From Eggerthellaceae bacterium (GTDB lineage Bacteria > Actinomycetota > Coriobacteriia > Coriobacteriales > Eggerthellaceae), in assembly GCA_022792415.1 (NCBI GenBank), contig JAAWAY010000065.1, positions 1-40,131 of the forward strand: a stretch of DNA of 40,131 nucleotides. Direction: 5' to 3'. This document shows, in pieces, positions 18,352-26,920 of the stretch. A program made the position numbers and the translations under genes. Every line of letters begins with the position of its first letter. Positions within the stretch are counted from its first letter, which is position 1. The notes under the pieces are model-generated. The model was given only the letters and a program-made list of their open reading frames with translations, did not search any database and was not told the DNA's origin.

Positions 18352-19377
18352 CTACCTCCCGGCGCACCATGCGGCGATGGCGTCGCGCAGGAAGGCCGTG
18401 GCGCCCGGGCCGGCCGCGTCGTCGTAGTAGCGGGTGAAGCGCGCGTCGGCCACGTAGGCGTCGGCCAGGGACGCGTGGGCCGCGGGGCTGTAGGCGCCCT
18501 CGCCCCAGTGGAGCGTCAGCCAGCGGCCGTGCATCTCGGCCAGGGCCCGCGCCTCGGGGCCGGTCGGGTCGCCCGCGCCGTCGGCGAAGGCGCGGCGCAG
18601 CTGGTCGAGGACGGTCTCGCCCAGCGCCTCGCGGTCGGCCCATTCCTCCGGGGTGAGGCCCAGCGTGCGCTCGTTGGCGGCGTCCACCGCCTTGTCGCCC
18701 CAGCGCTCGCGGGCCTCGGTGCCGTAGGCGCGCTCGTTGTCGTCGACGGCCTGGCGCTTGAGGCCCTCGAATCGTTCCGTATCGGTCATGTCGTAGTCTC
18801 CTCTCAGGGTGGCGATGGTCTTCTCCACCGTTCTCACCAGGGTGTTCAGTTGCTCCTGCTGCGTGCGCAGCGTGGCGAGGTGGCGCTGCATGGCGGCGAT
18901 CTGGTCGTAGGCGGGGTCGTCCAGCAGCGCGCGGATGTCGGCCAGGGGCATGCCGCAGGCGCGCAGCAGCATCACCTGCTGGAGGCGCGCCACCTGATCC
19001 GCGTCGTAGCGCCGGTAGCCGCTCGCGTCGCGGGCGGGGGAGAGCAGGCCCTCGGCCTCGTAGTGGTGCAGGGCGCGCACCGTCGTGCCCGCCAGCGCCG
19101 CCAGGGCCCCGGCGGTGTAGGGCGCGGCCCCGGTGGAACGTGGTCCCGACGAGGCCGCGATGGGGTGCGGTTCCGACGCGGTTCCGGTGGGGTGTGGGTC
19201 CGACGGGGTTCCGGTGGGGTGTGACCCCGGCGCGGCTTGGTCACGGGGCGTGGCGTGCCGATCCGCGGTCTCGGCGCGCCGGTTGCCAGACGGCGTGTTT
19301 CGGCCCGTGGCGCCCGCGCCGCGATGGCGGGGCTTCGAGGCCTTACGCGCTGCCCCCGTCTTTTGTTCGCCTGCCAT
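18352..19377 (-). CDS. MerR-family regulator with C-terminal TipAS-like domain and low-complexity N-terminal extension
   Basis: YTAGALAALAGTTVRALHHYEAEGLLSPARDASGYRRYDADQVARLQQVMLLRACGMPLADIRALL; C-terminal ALAEMHGRWLTLHWGEGAYSPAAHASLADAYVADARFTRYYDDAAGPGATAFLRDAI. Confidence 0.92.
   Translation of the reverse strand: MAGEQKTGAARKASKPRHRGAGATGRNTPSGNRRAETADRHATPRDQAAPGSHPTGTPSDPHPTGTASEPHPIAASSGPRSTGAAPYTAGALAALAGTTVRALHHYEAEGLLSPARDASGYRRYDADQVARLQQVMLLRACGMPLADIRALLDDPAYDQIAAMQRHLATLRTQQEQLNTLVRTVEKTIATLRGDYDMTDTERFEGLKRQAVDDNERAYGTEARERWGDKAVDAANERTLGLTPEEWADREALGETVLDQLRRAFADGAGDPTGPEARALAEMHGRWLTLHWGEGAYSPAAHASLADAYVADARFTRYYDDAAGPGATAFLRDAIAAWCAGR
19160..19240. repeat. 27-bp tandem repeat (~3 units) in the MerR N-terminal extension
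   Basis: Units at 19160, 19187, 19214 around ATGGGGTGYGGKTCCGACGSGGTTCCG; third degenerate; encodes GTPSDPHPT-like 9-mers. Confidence 0.8.
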
Positions 19378-19401
19378 GGTGCTCCTCTCTCGCCGTACGG
19401 C

Positions 19402-19432
19402 AGCATAAACCCTCACGTTACATGAGGGTCAA
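19402..19432 (-). promoter_or_regulatory. MerR-type autoregulatory promoter/operator
   Basis: Minus strand TTGACC (-35, 19427-19432), exactly 19-bp spacer, TATGCT (-10, 19402-19407); dyad ACCCTCA-CGTTACA-TGAGGGT (19409-19429) within/adjacent. Confidence 0.85.
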
Positions 19433-19600
19433 GGGACGTTTCGTACTTTTATGGATGCCGGACATCCTGCAAGTTCCCTGGCAACGCGCAGAAAGGCCGC
19501 GCGAAACGCGCCCGGCCGAGGAACGTGGGTGCGAGGCCGGGTCGTGGTGCTCGGTCCACTCCCGCGAAAAGCGCGCCCGTCCGAAAAACGCGGGGTTTGT

Positions 19601-19782
19601 GGCGAGAAAAGCGACTTATGCACGCTCGGGCGCGTCCTCGTGCCCCCTCTGCCGGGCGGCACGAGGGGACGGTGCGTTGACGGTCGCCTGTGACCTGCGG
19701 TTTTGCCCCGGTGGTTGCGCTCGAACGCGGGGACGAGCGCCTCCGGCGCGGCTTCGATGTCGCATAAGTTGCTTTTCTCGCC
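19601..19782. repeat. Inverted repeat pair in noncoding region
   Basis: GGCGAGAAAAGCGACTTATGC (19601-19621) versus GCATAAGTTGCTTTTCTCGCC (19762-19782), 20/21 complementary; internal hairpin CCTCGTGCC/GGCACGAGG (19636-19644/19658-19666). Confidence 0.85.
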
Positions 19783-20030
19783 AAAAATGCGCCCGCGCAC
19801 CGCCCCTTCGGAGGATGAGTGCTCCACGCCGGGCGCGGTCCGTTTGCGTCCCGGCCTGCTAGGCCAGGCGCTTGGGCGGTGCTGCGGCGCGTTGGAGGTG
19901 CGGGAAAGCTGTGCGAGACGAGGCCGCTCCGGTTGCCCTGGGGCGGCGCCAGGGGGACAATGTGAGCGCACCCGCGCACCCGCGCACCCGCGCGCTGCGC
20001 ACGTGCCACCCGCCCAGAGAGAGGATCGCC

Positions 20031-20105
20031 ATGACCGAGTCCGTCATCCTGTTCGTCCCCGGCGCCCGCGCCGTTGCCCGCCGATCGGCCGGAGGCACGC
20101 GATGA
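20031..20105 (+). CDS. Putative 24-aa upstream ORF translationally coupled to dtd
   Basis: [27 protein letters not shown]-like AGAGAGAGG upstream; stop overlaps dtd start (ATGA). Confidence 0.5.
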   Translation: MTESVILFVPGARAVARRSAGGTR

Positions 20106-20548
20106 GGGCCGTCGTCCAGTGCGTGAGCGAGGCGTCGGTCACCGTCGACGGCGTCGTGACCGGCCGCATCGGCCCGGGGTTCCTCATCTTGCTGGGCGTG
20201 GGGCACGGCGATACCGAGGCTGAGGCCGACCGCCTGTGGCGCAAGATATCCAAGTTGCGCGTGTTCGACGACGAGGACGGCAAGACCAACCTGAGCCTGG
20301 CGTCCATCGGCGGGGGCGTGCTGGTGGTGAGCCAATTCACGCTGTACGCCAACTGCCGCAAAGGGAACCGCCCCTCGTTCACCGAGGCGGCCGACCCGGC
20401 CATCGCCGAGCGGCTCTACGAGTACTTCACGGGCCTGGTGCGCGCTGAGGTGCCCCAGGTGGGAACGGGGGTGTTCGGCGCGATGATGGACGTGGCCCTC
20501 GTCAACCGCGGTCCCTTCACCATCTGCCTGGACACCGACGAGCTGTAG
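20102..20548 (+). CDS. dtd: D-aminoacyl-tRNA deacylase
   Basis: [17 protein letters not shown]...[30 protein letters not shown]...[18 protein letters not shown]. Confidence 0.95.
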   Translation: MRAVVQCVSEASVTVDGVVTGRIGPGFLILLGVGHGDTEAEADRLWRKISKLRVFDDEDGKTNLSLASIGGGVLVVSQFTLYANCRKGNRPSFTEAADPAIAERLYEYFTGLVRAEVPQVGTGVFGAMMDVALVNRGPFTICLDTDEL

Positions 20549-20711
20549 CCCGGCGCGGGGAGCGGCCCCGAGTGGCTCGGGCCGCGTGACCTATTCCGCT
20601 CCGCCGCGTTACAGATCACCCCCGCCGCCCCGCGTCGCCCGCCCGCCGAGCGCCGGCGCGCGCTACGATGGGACGCGTCCCTGACCAAACATCCGAAAGG
20701 AAGCGATACCC

Positions 20712-21266
20712 ATGAAGAAGACGGCTGCGATCATGATCGGCGAGGGCTTCGAGCCGGTGGAGGCGGTGGCGCCCGCTGACGTGCTGCGCCGCGGCGGTGT
20801 GGAGGTGGCGCTCATCTCGGTGATGGGCCAGCTCAACGTCGAGGGTGCCCAGGGCGTGGAGCTGGTCACCGGCGCGCTCGAGCGCGACGTGGACCTGAAC
20901 GACTTCGACATGCTCATCGTGCCCGGTGGCTCGGTGGGCGTGGACAACCTGTCCCGGTGCGGAGCCCTGGCCGACGCCCTGCGCGAGCGCATGGCCGAGG
21001 GACGCCTCACCGCGTCCATCTGCGCCGGCCCCACCATCCTGGCCGACCTGGGCCTGCTGGAGGGCCGCAAGGCCGTGTGCTACCCGGGCTGCCAGGACGG
21101 GTTCCCGGCCGGCACGTACCAGTCCGACGTGGACGTGTGCGTCGACGGCAACCTCATCACCGCCACGGGCCCGGGCTCGGCGCTGTGGTTCGGCGTGGCG
21201 TGCCTGCGTGCCCTCATGGGCGATGACGTGGCCGACCAGGTGGCCGCGGACATGCTGGTCAAGTAG
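20712..21266 (+). CDS. DJ-1/PfpI-family protein
   Basis: [32 protein letters not shown]...[14 protein letters not shown]...[27 protein letters not shown]. Confidence 0.93.
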   Translation: MKKTAAIMIGEGFEPVEAVAPADVLRRGGVEVALISVMGQLNVEGAQGVELVTGALERDVDLNDFDMLIVPGGSVGVDNLSRCGALADALRERMAEGRLTASICAGPTILADLGLLEGRKAVCYPGCQDGFPAGTYQSDVDVCVDGNLITATGPGSALWFGVACLRALMGDDVADQVAADMLVK

Positions 21267-21329
21267 GAGCGTGCGGAGCCGTCGACTCGTTCCGCGCCGA
21301 AGGGTCGTCGGCTCGGTCTTTCCAAAAGG

Positions 21330-21363
21330 GAAAGCGCCTGCGTTTATCGTGGGCGCTTTCTTG
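21330..21363 (+). terminator. Probable terminator downstream of DJ-1 gene
   Basis: GAAAGCGCC (21330-21338)/GGCGCTTTC (21352-21360) followed by TTG. Confidence 0.6.
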
Positions 21364-21447
21364 CGTGTGGGGGCCTAAGATGAGCCTATCCTGCCATGCC
21401 CGATGATCCTTCCCGATGCCATACCTCGTCACCTGGAAGGACCGACC

Positions 21448-21690
21448 ATGTGTTTTAGACCTGCCTCCATGGATGCGGGCAAGAAGTGCCCGCAGTGTGG
21501 AACCACCAACGAGTTGGCGGCTGACGCCTGCTCGGTGTGCGGCGCCGACCTGAGCGCGGTCGCGCCGGGCGGATTGGGCGCCCCCGGGGCCCCTGGTGCC
21601 CCTGCGGCTCCCGCTGCCCCCGGTGCTCCCGCGGCGCCCGGTGCGCCCAAGGCCCCGAGCGCGCCCCCTGCCGCGCCCCCGCGCGGCTAG
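21448..21690 (+). CDS. Small zinc-ribbon protein with Gly-Ala-Pro repeat tail
   Basis: MCFRPASMDAGKKCPQCGTTNELAADACSVCGADLS (two CxxC) then GGLGAPGAPGAPAAPAAPGAPAAPGAPKAPSAPPAAPPRG; RBS GGAAGG. Confidence 0.8.
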   Translation: MCFRPASMDAGKKCPQCGTTNELAADACSVCGADLSAVAPGGLGAPGAPGAPAAPAAPGAPAAPGAPKAPSAPPAAPPRG

Positions 21691-21835
21691 GAGCGCCCCG
21701 GCGCCCAGTACCCGCGTGCGGTTCCCGTCGCGCCGTCGCCTGACAGCGCCCTGCGCGCCGGCGTCGCCTGGCGGCATCCCCCAACCGCCATCCCGCGTCC
21801 GTTCGATCGCCCTCGCGGTCGTCGCGCGCACCCTC

Positions 21836-21875
21836 GAGGGCCGCCCTGACCAGGGCGGCCCTCCTTGTTTTCTCA
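21836..21875 (+). terminator. Intrinsic terminator
   Basis: Perfect 13-bp stem GAGGGCCGCCCTG (21836-21848)/CAGGGCGGCCCTC (21851-21863), then CTTGTTTTCTC. Confidence 0.85.
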
Positions 21876-22004
21876 GTCTTTCCAAAATGGAAATCGCTTT
21901 CCTTCACTCTAATAAGCCTGCCTGGCCGAGGCCCTTATTCTTCCGAGTAACGGGGAGGATTACCGCGCATGAGCAGGATGTGCAGTATGAGAGAAGGAGG
22001 AAGA

Positions 22005-24581
22005 ATGGTTAGGAAAGGCGTAGGCGCAGACTCGTCGCACCTGCTGGGACTCGGCTGGTGCGGCAATGGCCTGGGCTCCAACACCGCCGTCGTCGATGTA
22101 CGCGACGGCAAGATCCTTCGCACGCGCACCTTCGACTTCTACGAGGGCTATGACCCCGAGGAGCTCAACGCGTGGAAGCTGACCGTGGGGGACAAGACGT
22201 TCGAGGGCCCCTCCACGCTGGCGTTGCCCCCGCTGTCCATCGCGTACAAGAAGCGCGTGACCTCGAAGAACCGCATCCTGTATCCCATGAAGCGCGTCGA
22301 CTGGGATCCCAAGGGGGAACGTCATCCCGAGAACCGCGGCAAGTCCAAGTTCCAGCGCATCAGCTGGGATGAGGCGCTGGACATCATCGCCGACGAGCTG
22401 CATCGCCAGTACGACGTGTACGGACCTGGCTCCATCCTGGTCCAGCAGGACGGACACGGCGAAACCAAGCTGGTGCACGGCCCGCACGGCTGCATGTCGA
22501 AGCTCTTCGAGCTGATGGGCGGCGTGACGCTGCAGTGCCGCCAGCCCGACAGCTGGGAGGGCTGGTACTGGGGTGCCGTCCACGTGTGGGACGCGTTCCC
22601 CACGGGCGAGGGCATTCAGAAGAACCTGTTCAAGGACGTGTCGGAGAACACCGACCTCCTGTTGTGCTGGGGCTGCGATCAGGAGACCACGCCCTGGGGC
22701 TGGGGCGGCCAGGTGGCCAGCCAGATGACCTACTGGTTCAAGGACCTGGGCATCGAGATGATCTACCTGTGCCCTGACCTCAACTACGCGGCCGGCGTGC
22801 ATGCCGATCGCTGGATCCCGGTGTACCCCAACACCGACCTGGCGCTTCAGTTCGCCATCGCCTACGTGTGGATCACCGAGGATCTCTACGACAAGGAGTA
22901 CGTGCAGACCCACACCGTGGGCTTCGACTGGCTCGAGTACGAGGTGATGGGCGGCACCACGGGTGTCGTCAAGACGCCCGAGTGGGCCGAGAGCGTCTGC
23001 GGTGTGCCCGCCCGCATCATCCGCGCCCTCGCTCGCAAGTGGCACAAGCAGGCCACCACGGTGGCGCACTGCAACGGCGGCGGCTACATCCGCTCGGCCT
23101 ACTCGCACGAGCCGGCGCGCATGGAGGTGGTGCTGCTGGCCATGCAGGGCCTCGGCAAGCCGGGCCGCAACCAGTTCAAGTTCGTGGAGTGGGGCCTCTA
23201 CGGCGCCGACAGCCAGAAGGCCGTGCCGCCCAGCGTCCCGTTCGGCACGCTGCAGGCCGGCTACAACGGCGCGCAGTCGCCCTTCGTGCGCTTCATCCCC
23301 AAGACGCTCATCCCCAAGGGCATTCGTGCCAAGGAGCCGTTCACGTGGATGGGCATCCCGCGCCCCAGCATGCCGCGCGAGAACCAGTTCCGCGAGTACC
23401 GGTTCCCCATGACCGACGACGATCCGTACCTGCACATGATCTGGACGGACTGCCCGTGCTGGACCACGTGCTGGAACGGCGGCAACGACTTCATCGACGC
23501 CCTGCGCAGCCCTGAGCTGGAGTGCGTGGTGGCCCAGCATCCGTGGTTCGAGAACGACTGCCTGTTCGCCGACCTGCTGCTGCCCATCAACACCAAGTAC
23601 GAGGAGCGTGACATCGGGTCGGAGTTCGACGACGCCGTGCCCAACGTCATCTACCTGGAGACCCAGTGCATCGAGCCGCTGGGCGAGTCGAAGTCCGACT
23701 GGGAGTGCGCCTGCGCCGTTGCCGAGCGCGTGGGCCTGCTGCACGAGTACACCGGCGGCCGCGACGTGGACGCCTGCATCAAGGACGCCTTCGACGGATC
23801 GGGCGCGCCTGACTTCATGTCCTATGACGAGTTCCTGGAGAAGGAGTACCTGGCGGTGCCCTTCATCAAGGACTGGGAGGACATCCCCGCCGGCTACGAG
23901 GAGTTCTGCAACGACCCGGCCGGCAACCCGCTGACCACGCCCTCCGGCTTGCTGGAGATCTACTCCGCGTCGCTGGCCGCGCGCTTCCCCGATGACGTGG
24001 AGCGCCTGCCCTACCCGCACTTCATCGACGAGGGACCCAACCACCACGAGAGCCGCCTGGGCGAGCGCGCGAAGGACTATCCCTTCCTCATGGTGTCCAA
24101 CCACCCGCGCTGGCGTGTGCACGCCCAGATGGACGACATCCCGTGGCTGCGCGAGATCGCCAAGATCACGGGGGAGGACGGCTACGCCTACGAGCCCGTG
24201 TGGATCCACCCCACCGACGCCGAGCGCTATGGCATCGCCGACGGTGACGTGGTGAAGATCTACAACGAGCGCGGCTGGACGCTGGGCGGCGCGGTGCTCA
24301 CCGAGCGCATCATGCCGGGCTCCATCTCCCAGGACCACGGCGCACGCCTGGACCCCTGCGAGCCTGGCGTGTCCGATCGCGCGGGCGCCAACAACATCAT
24401 CTGCCCCACCAACGTCACGTCGAAGTACGCGGTGGGCGAGGTGACCAACGGCTTCCTGGTCGGCATCGAGAAGGCCGATCTGGCCGAGCTGGCCGCGCAG
24501 TTCCCGGACACCTTCAGCCGCGTGATGGACGAGGGGCAGGGCCCGAGCCTGTCCAACTGGATGACGGAGGAGGATCGATGA
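22005..24581 (+). CDS. Molybdopterin-dependent transhydroxylase/catechol dehydroxylase-like catalytic subunit (cassette 2)
   Basis: YPMKRVDWDPKGERHPENRGKSKFQRISWDEALDIIADEL...QPDSWEGWYWGAVHVW...FAIAYVWITEDLYDKEYV...CIEPLGESKSD...DRAGANNIICPTNVTSKYAVGEVTNG. No N-terminal 4-Cys motif or TAT signal. RBS GAAGGAGGAAGA before ATG 22005; ATG 21969 is an alternative. Confidence 0.92.
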   Translation: MVRKGVGADSSHLLGLGWCGNGLGSNTAVVDVRDGKILRTRTFDFYEGYDPEELNAWKLTVGDKTFEGPSTLALPPLSIAYKKRVTSKNRILYPMKRVDWDPKGERHPENRGKSKFQRISWDEALDIIADELHRQYDVYGPGSILVQQDGHGETKLVHGPHGCMSKLFELMGGVTLQCRQPDSWEGWYWGAVHVWDAFPTGEGIQKNLFKDVSENTDLLLCWGCDQETTPWGWGGQVASQMTYWFKDLGIEMIYLCPDLNYAAGVHADRWIPVYPNTDLALQFAIAYVWITEDLYDKEYVQTHTVGFDWLEYEVMGGTTGVVKTPEWAESVCGVPARIIRALARKWHKQATTVAHCNGGGYIRSAYSHEPARMEVVLLAMQGLGKPGRNQFKFVEWGLYGADSQKAVPPSVPFGTLQAGYNGAQSPFVRFIPKTLIPKGIRAKEPFTWMGIPRPSMPRENQFREYRFPMTDDDPYLHMIWTDCPCWTTCWNGGNDFIDALRSPELECVVAQHPWFENDCLFADLLLPINTKYEERDIGSEFDDAVPNVIYLETQCIEPLGESKSDWECACAVAERVGLLHEYTGGRDVDACIKDAFDGSGAPDFMSYDEFLEKEYLAVPFIKDWEDIPAGYEEFCNDPAGNPLTTPSGLLEIYSASLAARFPDDVERLPYPHFIDEGPNHHESRLGERAKDYPFLMVSNHPRWRVHAQMDDIPWLREIAKITGEDGYAYEPVWIHPTDAERYGIADGDVVKIYNERGWTLGGAVLTERIMPGSISQDHGARLDPCEPGVSDRAGANNIICPTNVTSKYAVGEVTNGFLVGIEKADLAELAAQFPDTFSRVMDEGQGPSLSNWMTEEDR

Positions 24582-25384
24582 AGGCTTTCGTGTTCGATGC
24601 GGCCCGCTGCAACGGCTGCTTCAACTGCCAGATAGCGTGCAAGGACGAGCACGTGGACAACGACTGGGCGCCCTACGCCGCGCCCCAGCCCGACACGGGG
24701 CACTTCTGGATGCGGGTCGACCAGAAGGTGCACGGCCAGGTGCCCAAGGTGCGCCTGGAGTACCGGGTGAGCCTGTGCAACCACTGCGCGGACGCCCCCT
24801 GCGTGAAGGCGGCGCCTGACGCGGTGCACCAGCGCGAGGACGGCCTGGTCATCATCGATCCCGAGCGCGCCCGCGGCCGTCACGACCTGGTGGAGGCGTG
24901 CCCGTACGGGGCCATCTACCTGAACGAGGAGCTCGACCTCCCGCAGAAGTGCACCGGCTGCGCCCACCTGGTGGACGCGGGCGAGCAGCCCCGCTGCGTG
25001 GCCATGTGCCCCACCGGCGCACTGCGCTTCGGTGACGAGGAGGATCTGGCTGATGCCCTCGCCCAGGGTGAGGTGAGCCGTCCCGAGCTGGGTTGCGGCC
25101 CGCGCGTGCACTACCTCAACCTGCCCAAGCTGTTCATCAGCGGCGACGTGTGGGACAAGGAGGCCAACGAGATCATCGAGGGCGCTGAGGTGCGCCTTGA
25201 GGCCCCCGATGGCTCCCAGCTGGTCACGCAGACTGATGACCTGGGCGACTTCTGGTTCAGGGGCCTGGAGGCCGGCGACTACGTGCTCTCGGTGGCCTGC
25301 GACGGCTACGTGGGCGTGGAGGCGCGTCCGGTGGCTCTGGAGGAGAGCCTCAATGTGGGGGACTTCCCGCTCGTGAGGGCCTAG
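24578..25384 (+). CDS. 4Fe-4S electron-transfer subunit with C-terminal beta-sandwich domain (cassette 2)
   Basis: MKAFVFDAARCNGCFNCQIACKDEH...CNHCADAPCVKAAPDA...CTGCAHLVDAGEQPRCVAMCPTGAL; C-terminal ISGDVWDKEANEIIEGAEVRLEAPDGS...GDFWFRGLEAGDY. ATGA overlap with upstream gene. Confidence 0.93.
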   Translation: MKAFVFDAARCNGCFNCQIACKDEHVDNDWAPYAAPQPDTGHFWMRVDQKVHGQVPKVRLEYRVSLCNHCADAPCVKAAPDAVHQREDGLVIIDPERARGRHDLVEACPYGAIYLNEELDLPQKCTGCAHLVDAGEQPRCVAMCPTGALRFGDEEDLADALAQGEVSRPELGCGPRVHYLNLPKLFISGDVWDKEANEIIEGAEVRLEAPDGSQLVTQTDDLGDFWFRGLEAGDYVLSVACDGYVGVEARPVALEESLNVGDFPLVRA

Positions 25385-25462
25385 CCCCGCGGCGGAGCAT
25401 GCGTACCGCCGCCGCGGGCGCGCCCAGACGGCACGCTCGCGGCGGCCCTGACAGACAAGGGG

Positions 25463-26851
25463 ATGTCAATGAAACAAAAGGTAATCGGTCTGGTGCTCGC
25501 GGCCCTGTTCATCGTGCTGGGCATGACCCTGCAGATCGAGGGGCTGTCCCATGAGGGCACCATCACGCTGTTCACGATGCTGGCGGGCGTGAGCCTGTGG
25601 ATCTGCGGCTCGCTGCCCTTCGCCATCACGGGCCTGCTGCTCATGCTCGTGCTCATCCTCACCGGCGCCGGGACCTCGAAGGAGGTCGTCGCCGGGTTTA
25701 TGAGCGATTCGCTCATCTTCCTGATATTCTGCTTCACGTTCGGCACCATCCTCAACAAGACGTCGTTTGCCCCGCGTATCGCCGCGATGGTACTGCGCTT
25801 CAGCAAGGGCAAGTCCAAGCGCATCGTGCTGGGCTACCTCATGGGTGCCTGCACGGTGTCGATGTTCATGCACAACATGGCCGCCATCGCCATCTTCATG
25901 CCTATCGGCATCACCATCTTGGAGGCGCTCGGCTGCGAGAAGGTCAAGTCGAACCTGGGCAAGTGCATGATGTTCGGTCTGGCCATCGCTGCCATGACCG
26001 GCGGCTGCGGCACCCCGATGGGCAATCCCGTCAACGCGCTGTGCCTGAGCCTTCTGGCCCAGACCACCGGGGGCACGGTGCCGTTCATCTCGTGGTGCGT
26101 GGCGGGCATGCCCCTGGCATGGGTCATCACCTACGGCATCTACTTCTCGCTCACCCACATCTACAAGCCCGAGCAGCTCAGCGCCGAGCAGTTCGACGCC
26201 ATCCTGGCCCGCTACGAGAACCCGGCCCCCATCACGCGCCGTGACTGGCTGGCCCTCGGCACGCTCATCGTGTGCATCGCGCTTCTGGTGGCCGGCTCGT
26301 GGATCTCGATGCTGTCGCTGCTCAACGTGGCCCTGCTGGGCCTGGTGTGGATGACGTTCCCGGGCATCGGCCTCATCACGTGGGACGAGATCGTCCAGAG
26401 CGTGAACTGGGAGGCATTCATGATGTTCGGCACCGTCAGCTCCGTGGTGGCCGTCATGATCTCCACCGGCGCCACCGCCTGGCTGGCCACCATGCTCACC
26501 GGCCTGGTGGACGGCCTGCCCATCATCGCGGTGCTCATGATGCTCATCCTCATCGGCGAGCTGCTGCAGTGGTTCACCCCCTTCGCGCCGGCGCTGGCCC
26601 CCATGTTGGTGCCCACCTACGCTGGCCTGGCCGTCCTCATGGGCTTCTCTCCGGCCGTCGCCACGGTCATCTGCGCCTTCGTCCTGGGTGCGGCGTATAT
26701 CATGCCTATTAGCCTCCCGGTCATCATTACGATGGGATCGGGATACTTCCAGCCCAAGCACGCGCCGCTGGCCGGCATCCTTCCGACTGCCGTCATGGTG
26801 GTGGTGGGCGCCATCTGGCTGCCGTTCGCCCTGTCGCTGTTCGGGGTGTAG
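25463..26851 (+). CDS. SLC13/DASS-family transporter (cassette 2, T1)
   Basis: MSMKQKVIGLVLAALFIVLGMTLQIEGLSHEGTITLFTMLAGVSLWICGSLPFAITGLLLMLVLILTG...GGCGTPMGNPVNALCLSLL. Confidence 0.85.
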   Translation: MSMKQKVIGLVLAALFIVLGMTLQIEGLSHEGTITLFTMLAGVSLWICGSLPFAITGLLLMLVLILTGAGTSKEVVAGFMSDSLIFLIFCFTFGTILNKTSFAPRIAAMVLRFSKGKSKRIVLGYLMGACTVSMFMHNMAAIAIFMPIGITILEALGCEKVKSNLGKCMMFGLAIAAMTGGCGTPMGNPVNALCLSLLAQTTGGTVPFISWCVAGMPLAWVITYGIYFSLTHIYKPEQLSAEQFDAILARYENPAPITRRDWLALGTLIVCIALLVAGSWISMLSLLNVALLGLVWMTFPGIGLITWDEIVQSVNWEAFMMFGTVSSVVAVMISTGATAWLATMLTGLVDGLPIIAVLMMLILIGELLQWFTPFAPALAPMLVPTYAGLAVLMGFSPAVATVICAFVLGAAYIMPISLPVIITMGSGYFQPKHAPLAGILPTAVMVVVGAIWLPFALSLFGV

Positions 26852-26920
26852 GAACGTGACGCGCCCGCGGGGCCTCGTGCCCCGCGGGTGTTCCCGTGTC
26901 AATGGAAGGAGGGGATTGGC

